Assembly (NCBI RefSeq): GCF_025960875.1 | Contig: NZ_JAODLR010000009.1 | Location: 62,001 to 126,000 of the forward strand | Origin: Crystallibacter permensis | Lineage (GTDB): Bacteria; Actinomycetota; Actinomycetes; Actinomycetales; Micrococcaceae | Reading direction: 5' to 3' | DNA length: 64,000 nucleotides | Part shown: one piece after another, positions 55,757 to 64,000 of the stretch | Layout of the letters: every line of letters begins with the position of its first letter | Numbering within the stretch: the first letter of the stretch is position 1 | Made by a program: the position numbers and the translations under genes | The notes under the pieces: model-generated | The model's input: the letters and a program-made list of their open reading frames with translations, nothing else | Databases searched by the model: none | What the model was told of the DNA's origin: nothing

Positions 55757-58700
55757 AGCCTCTGCTTCCAGTCAGCGCCACGAGCAGGCGGGCGCTCTAT
55801 CTGCTGGGCCTGCTGGCCGCGTGCAAGGCGCTCGGTCTCATTTTGCTGGCCGACGCCGTTGCCAGCGGAATTGCCGGATTGGCCGCCGGCAGCCTCGACT
55901 GGCAGCACATTATGGTGCTGGGAGCGGCCGGCGCTGTGCTGCGTTCGCTGGCCGTCTGGGCTCAGGAAACGGTGGCCCAACGCGCCGCTGCCGGCGTCAA
56001 GCAGGAGCTGCGCGCGGACCTGACCCGGCGGATTATCGACGACGGCGGGGCAAGCGCTGCGGCCGGCGCTGGGAACAGTACTGAAGCCGGCGCCGCAGAC
56101 AGTAGCGCGGGCGTTGGCGCCGGGAGCGGCGCCCTGACCGTCCTGGTGACGCGCGGCCTGGATTCGCTGGATAACTACTACAGCAAGTACCTTCCCGCTT
56201 TGGTGACCTGCGCCGTCGTGCCTTTGCTGGTTGCTCTGCGCATTCTTGGTGCGGACTGGGTCAGTGCGCTGGTTGTAGTGCTGACCATCCCGCTGGTGCC
56301 GATTTTCATGATTCTGATCGGCCAGCACACCGAGGACAAGGCCCAGGAAGCCGCCGCGGCGTTGGACCGGCTCTCGGACCACCTGCTGGAACTGGCCCGC
56401 GGGCTGCCGGTACTCGTTGGGCTCGGCCGTGCCGCTGCCCAGACGCGCGCGCTGAGCGACGTTGCCGCCGAGTACCGCAGCCGCACCCTGGCCACCCTGC
56501 GCGTCGCGTTCCTGTCTTCGCTGGCGCTGGAACTGATTGCCACCATTTCGGTGGCCGTCGTCGCGGTGTTCATCGGCGTGCGGTTGGTACACGGCGAGAT
56601 GCCGCTCGAAGCCGGCCTGCTCGCCCTGATTCTGGCTCCCGAGTGCTACCAGCCGCTGCGCGATCTGGGCAGTGCGCACCATTCCAGCGAGGACGGACTC
56701 GAAGCGCTCAAACGCAGCAATGCGGTGCTCGGCTCGCCTGCGGGCCGGCCGCTGGTGTCCGCCGATGCGCAAGCGGGTTCGGGGGACATTTCCGTGTCGA
56801 ACTTGAGCGTCCGCTACCCGGGGCGTGCGGAGGCGGTGGTCGATGGGCTGGACTTCGCCGTTCCTGCCGGCGGAATCGCGGCCCTGGCCGGCCCCAGCGG
56901 CTGCGGCAAAACCTCTGTCCTGGAGGTGCTGGCCGGTGTGCGGCGGGACGGGGCGGGTGCGGCGGTTGCCGGCTCCGTGGCAGGAGTCGGCGGGGACCAG
57001 ATTGCCTGGATTCCGCAGCACCCGGTGCCGGCGGAGCTGACTGTGGCGGACGAGATCGCACTGTATGCCGGCCTGCCTGCCTCTCCCGCGGGGCGACAGG
57101 CTGCCGAGCGTGCGCTGTCACAGGTCAACGGGACCGCTCTGATCGACGCGGCCACCGGTGACCTCAGCCCGGGCGAACTGCGGCGGGTCGCCGTGGCCCG
57201 CGCCCTGGCCCGGGTAGACAACGTGCCCGGAGTGCGGTTGCTGCTGGCAGACGAACCGACCGCCCACGTCGACGCGACCAGTGCCCGTGCCATCGAAGAC
57301 GCCCTGAAGCGGCTGCGCGGACGCATCACCATCGTGCTGGTGGCACACGATCCCGCCACCGCAAGACTTGCGGATCAGTTGATCGAGATCGGTGCCGGCG
57401 CCAGTCATGCCTGGGGAGCCACACATCCGGCTCCGGCTTCGGCAGCCGGAGCGGAAGCCGAAGCAACTGTCGCCGTCCGGGGCGCCGTCGATGAGGGCGA
57501 GCCTGCACAGCGGCCGTCCCTGTGGCGGAACCTGGCAATGCTGCGCCCCTGGAGTAGGCCCTTTGTTGCCGCGCTGCTCTTCGGGCTGGGCGCTACGCTG
57601 TTCGCGGTCTCGCTGAGCGGCCTGTCCGGCTGGCTCATCGTCTACGCCAGCGAGCAGCCGCCGATCCTGTATCTGATGACCTCCATAGTCGGGGTGCGGT
57701 TCTTCGGCCTGGGCCGTTCCGTGCTGCGCTATCACGAACGCCTGCGCCTGCATGATGCCGTCTTCCAAAGTACGGACCGGCTACGGACCCGCCTGTGGAA
57801 CGGGCTGCTGCAGCGTCCGGCCGGCTGGCGGAAACTTGCCCGGGGCGGGGGAGCTCTGGAGCGGCTGATCGGCGACGTCGATGAATTGCGCGACATCGCC
57901 CCGCGCGCAGTGTTCGCGCCGCTGGTGGGAGTCTTGACCGCCGTGGCGTCGTGCGTGGCTACCGCGCTGCTGCTGCCGTCCGGCCTGGTGTGGCAGATAC
58001 TGCTCGCCGTAGTCGGGATTCTTGTGGCGCCAACCCTGACCCGACTGGCCGACCGTTCTGCGCAGGCCGCGACGGTAGGCCTCAAGGGGGAGTCGCTGAA
58101 CGCTTTTGCACGCCTGCTTGGTGCGGCCGCGGATCTGCGGGCCAACGCCGCGGAGGCATCGTTGCTGAAGCGGACCCAGGACCTGGATTCCAGAACGACG
58201 GCGGCGCTGCAGCATAGCGCGTGGGCGCAGGGACTCGGCCAGTGCCTGACGGTCCTGGCTTGTTCGCTCACCGCCCTGATGATGATCACCCAGTCTGCTG
58301 GAGCAGTGCCCGGAGCTGCCGCCGTCGTGATCTTGATGCAGTTGGCGCTGGTCGAGCCCTACACGGCAGTCAATACCGCCGTCCAGCAATGGGGCGCCTG
58401 GCGCGGGCTGGGGGAGCGGGTGCTGCCGGAACTGGGCACCGAGGACCTACCGGCCGGCAGCACCGAGGATTCCCAGGTGCGCGGGGAGTTCGCCTCGCTA
58501 AGCCTTGAGCAGATTGCGTACGCCTATCCCGGGCAGTCCCGTCCCGTTTTCAGCGGACTGGACCTCGAGCTGCGGCCGGGGCAGTGGCTGGCGGTGACCG
58601 GCCCATCCGGCAGCGGGAAGTCGACCCTGCTGGGCGTTCTGCTCGGGTTCCTTCAGCCGGAGCAGGGCCGGTATCTGGTGAACGGCCAGCCGGTGGAGTC

Positions 58701-59163
58701 CGCTACACCGGGCGCCGGCAGAGGCATTGCCTGGACGCCGCAGGAGGCCCATTTGTTCAACTCGACCTTGCGCGCGAACCTGATGCTGGCGCGCAGCAAA
58801 GCCGATCCTCCATCGGAAGCCGAGCTGCTCAAGGCGATTGACGACGTCGGCCTTGGTAGCTTCGTGGCAGACCTGCCGGACGGACTTGATACCCGTATTG
58901 GGCCGAACGGGCATTTCCTCTCCGGTGGTCAGCGCCAACGCGTCGCGGTGGCCCGTGCGGTGCTGACCCACGCGGAGGTGCTGCTGCTGGACGAGCCGAC
59001 GGCGCATCTGGACCGTGAATCTGCGGTAGCGCTGCTGGCCGACCTCCGCACGGCGCTTGCGGGCAAGGCGGTAGTCATGGTCACCCACCGGCCTTCTGAG
59101 GCGGAGTTATGCGAGCTGCGGCTGGAACTGGGTTCCCCGGCGCCGCTGCCTGCTTTAGCCTAA
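55753..59163 (+). CDS. cydDC: Fused CydD-CydC ABC transporter
   Basis: A single 1136-residue polypeptide combining CydD and CydC, the ABC exporter of reduced thiols and haem-related cargo needed for bd oxidase assembly. The first half has its membrane domain, then Walker A GPSGCGKTS near residue 382 and the signature LSPGELRRVAVARAL. The second half repeats this with GPSGSGKST near residue 952 and LSGGQRQRVAVARAV, with Walker B LLLDEPTAHLD. A low-complexity Ala/Gly insert (around residues 98-122) interrupts the CydD membrane domain. Its last codons contain the -10 of the next gene. Confidence 0.93.
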   Translation: MKPLLPVSATSRRALYLLGLLAACKALGLILLADAVASGIAGLAAGSLDWQHIMVLGAAGAVLRSLAVWAQETVAQRAAAGVKQELRADLTRRIIDDGGASAAAGAGNSTEAGAADSSAGVGAGSGALTVLVTRGLDSLDNYYSKYLPALVTCAVVPLLVALRILGADWVSALVVVLTIPLVPIFMILIGQHTEDKAQEAAAALDRLSDHLLELARGLPVLVGLGRAAAQTRALSDVAAEYRSRTLATLRVAFLSSLALELIATISVAVVAVFIGVRLVHGEMPLEAGLLALILAPECYQPLRDLGSAHHSSEDGLEALKRSNAVLGSPAGRPLVSADAQAGSGDISVSNLSVRYPGRAEAVVDGLDFAVPAGGIAALAGPSGCGKTSVLEVLAGVRRDGAGAAVAGSVAGVGGDQIAWIPQHPVPAELTVADEIALYAGLPASPAGRQAAERALSQVNGTALIDAATGDLSPGELRRVAVARALARVDNVPGVRLLLADEPTAHVDATSARAIEDALKRLRGRITIVLVAHDPATARLADQLIEIGAGASHAWGATHPAPASAAGAEAEATVAVRGAVDEGEPAQRPSLWRNLAMLRPWSRPFVAALLFGLGATLFAVSLSGLSGWLIVYASEQPPILYLMTSIVGVRFFGLGRSVLRYHERLRLHDAVFQSTDRLRTRLWNGLLQRPAGWRKLARGGGALERLIGDVDELRDIAPRAVFAPLVGVLTAVASCVATALLLPSGLVWQILLAVVGILVAPTLTRLADRSAQAATVGLKGESLNAFARLLGAAADLRANAAEASLLKRTQDLDSRTTAALQHSAWAQGLGQCLTVLACSLTALMMITQSAGAVPGAAAVVILMQLALVEPYTAVNTAVQQWGAWRGLGERVLPELGTEDLPAGSTEDSQVRGEFASLSLEQIAYAYPGQSRPVFSGLDLELRPGQWLAVTGPSGSGKSTLLGVLLGFLQPEQGRYLVNGQPVESATPGAGRGIAWTPQEAHLFNSTLRANLMLARSKADPPSEAELLKAIDDVGLGSFVADLPDGLDTRIGPNGHFLSGGQRQRVAVARAVLTHAEVLLLDEPTAHLDRESAVALLADLRTALAGKAVVMVTHRPSEAELCELRLELGSPAPLPALA
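59156..59161 (+). promoter_or_regulatory. -10 element of a leaderless GNAT-gene promoter
   Basis: TAGCCT, six bases (AATGGC), then ATG 59168. The hexamer lies in the final codons of cydDC, so the GNAT gene may be transcribed separately despite the four-base gap. Confidence 0.55.
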
Positions 59164-59167
59164 TGGC

Positions 59168-60154
59168 ATGAGCAGCTCGGCGCTTCCTGACTACCTCGAC
59201 GCACGCCTGGACTGGCGACCCATGACACCCGCCGACATCGACAACTGGCACGCTTTGATCCGGCGTATGGCCGAAGTGGACAAACCCGTATGGGTGGAAA
59301 CGCGCGTGGACCTTGCAGAGGCCTTTGAATCGCCGGCGAACGATCCGGCCGTGACCACCCTGATAGGGACCGATGCCGACGGGACTGCCCGCGCCGTGGG
59401 CACGGTCAAGGCCAACGCCGGTTCGGCCACCGGGCACACGTGGGGCGGTGTGGACCCGCAGTGGCGACAGCGCGGGATCGGGCGGGCGGTCTACCGATGG
59501 CAGGAAGAATGCCAGCGCCGTCGGTTCCTGGATGCCGGCATAAGCGGCGGAGTCCTGCGCACGTATACGGAGGAGCGGGATTTGGCGCACAACGCGCTGA
59601 TGGGGACCGTTGGCGCGAAGGTTGTCCGCTATTTCACGGAGATGACCCGTTCGCTTGCTGATCCGATACCGGAGCTGGCGCTGCCGGATGGATTTGTGTT
59701 CGCCACGCTCAATCCTGACCAGAGCGAAGCGGTACGGCTCGCCCACAATGAGGCCTTTGCCGACCATTGGGGCAGCGAGCCAAAGGACGAGCAGAAATGG
59801 AAGTTTGTGGTGAGCCACCCGCAGCTCAAGCCTGAATGGAGCATGTCCATCATCGAGACTGCTACCGGGGAAACTGTGGCGTACCAGTTAGCCAGTTTTG
59901 ATCCTGACTACAGCCTCCAAGCCGGGCATGACGAAGGGTTCACTGACCTGCTCGGTGTTCGGCGGGCCTGGCGCGGCCGGAAATTTGCGCCTGCCCTCTT
60001 AGCCGAAGCCATGCGTCGATTCAAGGCCGGGGGCATGGAGAACGCCGGGCTGGGCGTAGACACCGAAAATCCGAGCGGCGCCCTGGGCCTTTACAGCCGG
60101 ATGGGCTACTCGCCAACCAAGAGAGATCTGGCGTACGAGAAGCAGCTCACCTGA
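59168..60154 (+). CDS. GNAT-family N-acetyltransferase, two-domain form
   Basis: A 328-residue protein with two tandem acetyltransferase-like domains. The first contains VDPQWRQRGIGRAVYRWQEE, the acetyl-CoA-binding loop with the RGIG motif. The second contains DLLGVRRAWRGRKFAPALLAEAMRRFKAGG and ENAGLGVDTENPSGALGLYSRMGY. Substrate unknown; similar proteins are often annotated as mycothiol-synthase-like or generic GNAT. It follows cydDC by four bases but appears to have its own promoter. Confidence 0.82.
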   Translation: MSSSALPDYLDARLDWRPMTPADIDNWHALIRRMAEVDKPVWVETRVDLAEAFESPANDPAVTTLIGTDADGTARAVGTVKANAGSATGHTWGGVDPQWRQRGIGRAVYRWQEECQRRRFLDAGISGGVLRTYTEERDLAHNALMGTVGAKVVRYFTEMTRSLADPIPELALPDGFVFATLNPDQSEAVRLAHNEAFADHWGSEPKDEQKWKFVVSHPQLKPEWSMSIIETATGETVAYQLASFDPDYSLQAGHDEGFTDLLGVRRAWRGRKFAPALLAEAMRRFKAGGMENAGLGVDTENPSGALGLYSRMGYSPTKRDLAYEKQLT

Positions 60155-60222
60155 CATGGTTGAACTGGATTGATGTGATTTGCCTTCGTATAAGTTGCCT
60201 GATGGAAGCGTCGGTTCCTGAG

Positions 60223-60741
60223 TCAGCCGTTGACGTCGTTCAAGTGGTGGAGTACATCATGGAGGAAGTATGCTCCCAGGCTGGTTACCGTGAATACGGA
60301 GCCGTTACTGCGCAGGCCCTGGCGCTCCCACTGATCGACTGCGACGGCGTCGAAGGCTGCTGCAACGGACCGCGCAGCGCCTTCAAGCTCTTGTGAGACC
60401 TCACGCGGATCCTGCCGGGCATAGTCGTTCTCAATCGCGGCAGCATCCTGGTCCCAATCAGCGAAGCTTGGATTGTCGAGCGACAGCATTAGGGCTAAGC
60501 GATCTTCGAAGACTCTGCAGACATCGCGGACATGGGCTCCGTACTCGAGACCCGACCACACCGACTCGTTGCCGCGCTCAGCAACCTGCGGACGGGCAAG
60601 CACAGATTGCCAACGCGGGATGCTTTCCCGGACAGCAGGACCTACTTGATCCGGCGTGAAGCCCGTGGGGTCAAAGCCACAGTCCGGGCATGGCCGCTCG
60701 GTAACCCAGGTCCAGTCTTTTGTGTCAGGAATGATCGCCAT
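60223..60741 (-). CDS. DinB-like helical protein
   Basis: A 172-residue helical-bundle protein. It starts with DWTWVTERPCPDCGFDPTGF (a CxxC pair), then YGAHVRDVCRVFEDRLALML and ends with YFLHDVLHHLNDV. The spaced histidines on the long helices match the DinB/YfiT-like metal-binding bundle. These proteins are thiol-dependent transferases or of unknown function; bacillithiol and mycothiol relatives are known. Substrate cannot be read here. Nothing in the next 235 bases upstream is convincing as a gene. Confidence 0.72.
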   Translation of the reverse strand: MAIIPDTKDWTWVTERPCPDCGFDPTGFTPDQVGPAVRESIPRWQSVLARPQVAERGNESVWSGLEYGAHVRDVCRVFEDRLALMLSLDNPSFADWDQDAAAIENDYARQDPREVSQELEGAARSVAAAFDAVAVDQWERQGLRSNGSVFTVTSLGAYFLHDVLHHLNDVNG

Positions 60742-60976
60742 GCGGCCAGTCTATCCAGCTGGCCCTGGTGCGGCGCCGTCTGGTAGGGACAAGGTGGCGA
60801 TGACCTGTACCAAGCCCTACTTCTGCATCCCACTGAAGTCGAGTTGGCCAAGAGAGCCGGACGGGATCGGCCTGCTGGACGCTGCTGACATGGCGGGCTA
60901 CGCGGGTGCCAACATCCTATGAACAGGTCCTGAATAAGCATTGTGTGCTCCATCACCTCACGATAGGATCGAATGT

Positions 60977-62734
60977 ATGTTCGAGTCAATCGTTCCAGCA
61001 GAGATGGGACCGGTGAACCCGGTTCCCGGTGATCCGGGTGCTGGGCTGGTCCGCGCCGTGATTCTGGAACTGGCGGACATGGACCAGGACGTCTCCGAAG
61101 GCGTGCGGATTGACCGGATCACCGCACTGGAGGAACTTAAGGCCGCCGCGGCTGCCGCGCAGGCACGCGAGACGGAGGCGTTTGTTGCCTCCCGCCGGGA
61201 AACCCGCGCTGCGGCCGGGGTCGCGGCGGAGAAGCGGGGCCGGGGCCTGGCGAAGGAGATCGGCCTGGCACGCCAGGACTCGCCCAACCGGGGCGGCAAG
61301 CACCTGGGTTTGGCTACGACGCTGATCAGGGAAATGCCGCACACGTATGCGGCGTTGGCGGAGGGCCGGTTGAACGAGTGGCGGGCGACCATCCTGGTCC
61401 GCGAAACCGCGTGCCTGAGCGTGGAAGACCGCGCCCGCATCGATAAGGAATTGTGTGCGGATCCGAAGACGTTGCGCGGCTGCGGGGACAAACGGATCGG
61501 GGCGATGGCGAAGCAGGCCGCGCTGCGGCTGGATCCGCACTCGGTGGTCCGGCGGGCCGCGAAAGCCGAAACCGAACGCCATGTGTCCTGCCGTCCGGCG
61601 CCGGACACTATGGCCCAGGTGAGCTGCCTTGTGCCGGTCGTGCAGGGTGTGGCCGTCCTCGCGGCCCTGGTGAAGGAGGCCGACCGGTTGAAGGCGCAGG
61701 GCGATGAACGTGGCCGGGGCCAGCTGATGGCCGATATCCTCGTCGAACGCGTCACCGGCCAGCCGGCGGAGAATCCCGCAAAAATTGAAGTCCAGCTGGT
61801 TATGACCGACCGCACTCTGTTCCAGGGCGATTCCGAGCCGGCTCATCTGGCCGGGTACGGCATCGTCCCCGCGCAATGGGCCCGCGACCTCCTCCGCACC
61901 GACAACACCAACAACGGGGACGGGAGCGGTGACAACGACGCCTCCGTCGTCGGTAATCCGATACATGGTGCGGTCGGGGAAGATGAAGTCGTCGCCGGCG
62001 CAGCGGATGCCGGCAACGGGGACGGCGCTACGGGTTCCGGTCCGCCGGGCACAGTCGAACCGGTACCGGTCACCGATGCAGGTTCCGACACCGGAAACAC
62101 TGAAACCGGTACGGCAACCGGGCCGCCGGGTTCGGAGCGAAGAGCTTCCGGCGATTCGGAAGATGTGGAAGTGTGGGTGCGCCGGCTTTACACCGCGCCG
62201 GGCACCGGGCAGTTGCTGGGAATGGATTCGCGGGCGCGGTTGATGCCGGCCGGGATGCAGCGCATGCTCCAGGCACGGGACCAGCTTTGCCGCACTCCGT
62301 GGTGCGACGCGCCGATCCGCCACCACGACCACGTCGTGCCCTGGCGTGACGCCGGGGCGACCAGCGAGGTCAATGGGCAAGGGCTTTGTGAAGCGTGTAA
62401 CCTGGCGAAGGAATCTGAAGGCTGGCACGCCCAAAGGATCCCCGGACCGCGGCACACCGTCGAAACGACCACCCCGACCGGACACACCTACCAATCCACC
62501 GCACCACCACTGCCCGGCACACCATCGGAGATCAATGCCGGCGAGAAGCGGAGGCCGACGCTGAATCCACAGTTGGAAGGGCTGCCGCCTGAAGTGGAAT
62601 CGATGCCTGTTCCCCAGGAAGCCCCACTTCTGGAGGCAGTGGAAGAGCTAGCCGCCGAGGAACCGCGCCCAACGCCCGTACGATATCCCGCTATCACCGG
62701 ACGGATTGATTTCATCTATTACCGCGCGGCGTGA
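60977..62734 (+). CDS. DUF222/HNH endonuclease domain protein (13E12-type)
   Basis: A 585-residue protein. The N-terminal DUF222 domain covers about residues 40-300, a low-complexity Gly/Asp/Thr-rich spacer about 310-390, and a C-terminal HNH domain with CRTPWCDAPIRHHDHVVPW then LCEACNLAKE near residues 437-478. The cysteines and His-His pair are those expected for the zinc/metal site. Such proteins occur in multiple copies in actinobacterial genomes and resemble the REP13E12 family; function is unproven. TAGGAT lies seven bases before the ATG, suggesting a leaderless message. It fills an accessory-looking gap before parC. Confidence 0.82.
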   Translation: MFESIVPAEMGPVNPVPGDPGAGLVRAVILELADMDQDVSEGVRIDRITALEELKAAAAAAQARETEAFVASRRETRAAAGVAAEKRGRGLAKEIGLARQDSPNRGGKHLGLATTLIREMPHTYAALAEGRLNEWRATILVRETACLSVEDRARIDKELCADPKTLRGCGDKRIGAMAKQAALRLDPHSVVRRAAKAETERHVSCRPAPDTMAQVSCLVPVVQGVAVLAALVKEADRLKAQGDERGRGQLMADILVERVTGQPAENPAKIEVQLVMTDRTLFQGDSEPAHLAGYGIVPAQWARDLLRTDNTNNGDGSGDNDASVVGNPIHGAVGEDEVVAGAADAGNGDGATGSGPPGTVEPVPVTDAGSDTGNTETGTATGPPGSERRASGDSEDVEVWVRRLYTAPGTGQLLGMDSRARLMPAGMQRMLQARDQLCRTPWCDAPIRHHDHVVPWRDAGATSEVNGQGLCEACNLAKESEGWHAQRIPGPRHTVETTTPTGHTYQSTAPPLPGTPSEINAGEKRRPTLNPQLEGLPPEVESMPVPQEAPLLEAVEELAAEEPRPTPVRYPAITGRIDFIYYRAA

Positions 62735-62757
62735 CCGGCAAAGGGCCGAAGGGCGCG

Positions 62758-64000
62758 TCAGGACAGGCTCGGACCGACTGCGTCCACCGTCTGCGACAAC
62801 GGAATGCCGGAGCCGTCCCGGCGCCCATGTTCAGTGGGCAGTGAACGAGTTACGCCGCTTGTCGCGGAGGCTTTAGCTGGACCATGCCCGGCCCAGCCCA
62901 GGCTGAGCTGGTCTTCGCCCTTAAGGAAGCGATGCGCTCTCACCCCGGCCGTGGCCCTGCCCTTAGCCGGGAACTCCTCGAGTGCGGTGACCTTCACGGA
63001 TCCCGGAGACGTGCCGGGCAATGCTTGGGCCGTTGTAGCAATAGTGACGACGACGGCGGCGGCGTCGTCAGGATCCACAGCGCCGAAGAACACCACATCG
63101 TCGTCTTCAGTCAGCTTGATGCCTGCCATGCCGCCGGCCGTCCGGCCTTGAGGTCGGACTGTGGCTGCCGGGAAGCGCAAGAATCTGGCCTGCCTGGTCA
63201 TGAAGACCAGATCATCGCCCTCGGCAGCTGCCGTTACACCCACGATGTAGTCCTTGGGCTTGAGCGAAATGATGTCCCAGTCCTCACGATTGAGCGGATA
63301 GTCCGGGCTGACTCGTTTGACGATTCCCCGGGCCGTGCCAATGGCGAGAACAGCGTTCAGCGGCGCCAAGGCCACCAAGGTTTCACCCTTGGCCAGCGTG
63401 ATGAATTCCCGAGCAGGGACACCGCCGGTCAAATTCGGAACTCCCGCAGACGGAGCGAGGGCCGGCATGTCCACCACCTGTAGCCGGAGCATGCGTCCCA
63501 GGGACGTGACGGCTGCGATCTCGGCCCGCGCCGAGGTTTTGACCACTGAGGTGAACACATCGTGCTTGACGCGTTGGCCGCCGTCGAGCAATTCATCCTG
63601 ATTGGCTGTCCGCGCCAATTGCCCTGAGGCCGAGAGGATCACCCAGCAGGGATCGTCGGCGATCTCCAGCTGGACGGGCGCTTTGGCTCCATTCTTGCTC
63701 GCAGGTGCCGCGGTGGCACCGGTAAGCGCTCCTGTGGCTTCCGATTCGAGCAAGATCGTCCGCCGGGGAGTGGCGTATTTAGCTGCGACTTCGCCGAGTT
63801 CATCCGAAACCAGCTGGCGCAGTTTCGGCTCGGAGTTCAGGATTTCTTCCAGCGCCGCAATGTCCTGGCGCAGCTGCTCCTGTTCCTTCTCCAGCTCAAT
63901 CCGGGAGAACTTGGTCAGCTGCCGCAGCCTCAGCTCGAGGATGTGGTTGGCTTGGATCTCGGTGAGGTCGAAGACCGCGATGAGGCGCTGCCGGGCTTCG
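62758..64000 (-). CDS. parC: DNA topoisomerase IV subunit A, C-terminal part (partial)
   Basis: The strand-breaking subunit of the topoisomerase whose B subunit is parE. The reading frame continues to the window edge. The visible N-terminal end, with FDLTEIQANHILELRLRQL and a long coiled coil (EKEQEQLRQDIAALEEIL), is the core tower region. It is followed by the beta-pinwheel C-terminal domain (for example FITLAKGETLVALAPLNAVL and SLKPKDYIVGVTAAAEGDDLVFMT). The catalytic tyrosine lies outside the window. GyrA is excluded mainly by the parE context. Confidence 0.85.
   Translation of the reverse strand, partial: EARQRLIAVFDLTEIQANHILELRLRQLTKFSRIELEKEQEQLRQDIAALEEILNSEPKLRQLVSDELGEVAAKYATPRRTILLESEATGALTGATAAPASKNGAKAPVQLEIADDPCWVILSASGQLARTANQDELLDGGQRVKHDVFTSVVKTSARAEIAAVTSLGRMLRLQVVDMPALAPSAGVPNLTGGVPAREFITLAKGETLVALAPLNAVLAIGTARGIVKRVSPDYPLNREDWDIISLKPKDYIVGVTAAAEGDDLVFMTRQARFLRFPAATVRPQGRTAGGMAGIKLTEDDDVVFFGAVDPDDAAAVVVTIATTAQALPGTSPGSVKVTALEEFPAKGRATAGVRAHRFLKGEDQLSLGWAGHGPAKASATSGVTRSLPTEHGRRDGSGIPLSQTVDAVGPSLS

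Noticed and set aside
60642-60989. A 115-codon minus-strand frame between the DinB-like and DUF222 genes.
   Set aside because: The translation is Ser/Pro/Arg-rich, overlaps both neighbours and has no ribosome-binding site.
1-64000. tRNA genes, rRNA, CRISPR arrays, insertion sequences, prophage and toxin-antitoxin pairs.
   Set aside because: I looked in the intergenic regions on both strands and saw no cloverleaf, repeat-spacer array, transposase or paired small-gene signature. Weak or degenerate copies could be missed by eye.

Overview
The window is high-GC chromosomal DNA from an actinomycete. Gene content and order point to an Arthrobacter-like member of the Micrococcaceae. The evidence is the mur/fts/sepF/divIVA division cluster, a polyphosphate glucokinase, two type I glutamine synthetases with glnE, a fused cydDC, DUF4191, DUF4192 and DUF7455 proteins, and a DUF222/HNH protein. 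Genus assignment is inference. Most of the window is core genome. I saw no tRNA, rRNA, CRISPR array, insertion sequence, prophage or intein.

Layout. (1) 1-9838: the division and cell-wall cluster, the end of murD, then ftsW-murG-murC-ftsQ-ftsZ-pgeF-yggS-sepF-yggT-divIVA, with overlapping starts and stops along most of it. (2) 9971-15112: lspA, an RluA-type pseudouridine synthase and dnaE. (3) 15125-20764: a flavin reductase, hisD, nrdR, ppgK, map, a 54-residue protein and panB. (4) 20912-28975: nitrogen assimilation, with glnA2-glnE, a cupin, a DUF7455 protein, glnA under a GlnR box, an RDD protein and DUF4191. (5) 29094-43258: lipoate and 2-oxoacid metabolism, with lipA-lipB and sucB-lpd, interrupted by a Ser/Thr kinase, a TIGR01777 epimerase, a tricorn protease, OsmC and a small membrane protein, then pepA. 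(6) 43522-47235: a PAC2 protein, an MFS transporter and a DUF4192 protein. (7) 47554-64000: the principal sigma factor, a second DUF7455 protein, parE, an M56 peptidase/BlaI repressor pair divergent from cydA-cydB-cydDC, an accessory pocket (GNAT, DinB, DUF222-HNH), and the C-terminal part of parC running off the window.

How the genes fit together. FtsZ, its membrane tether SepF, the FtsQ/FtsW divisome parts and the Mur enzymes form one division module, with DivIVA for polar growth. GlnE modifies glutamine synthetase activity, and glnA carries a complete GlnR operator. LipA and LipB lipoylate the E2 protein (SucB), which is reoxidised by Lpd. The BlaI/M56 pair faces the cytochrome bd operon across an array of five half-operators and probably controls it.

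Regulatory reading. At least seven genes (dnaE, hisD, panB, the RDD gene, lipB, tricorn, GNAT) have a TANNNT -10 hexamer exactly six bases before the start codon, the geometry of leaderless mRNAs. Three more have seven bases. I found no convincing wholly new system. The best leads are the BlaI/cyd operator array, a strong palindrome upstream of ftsZ, the NrdR box that fills the nrdR promoter spacer, the GlnR box, and the two DUF7455 zinc-finger-like paralogues.
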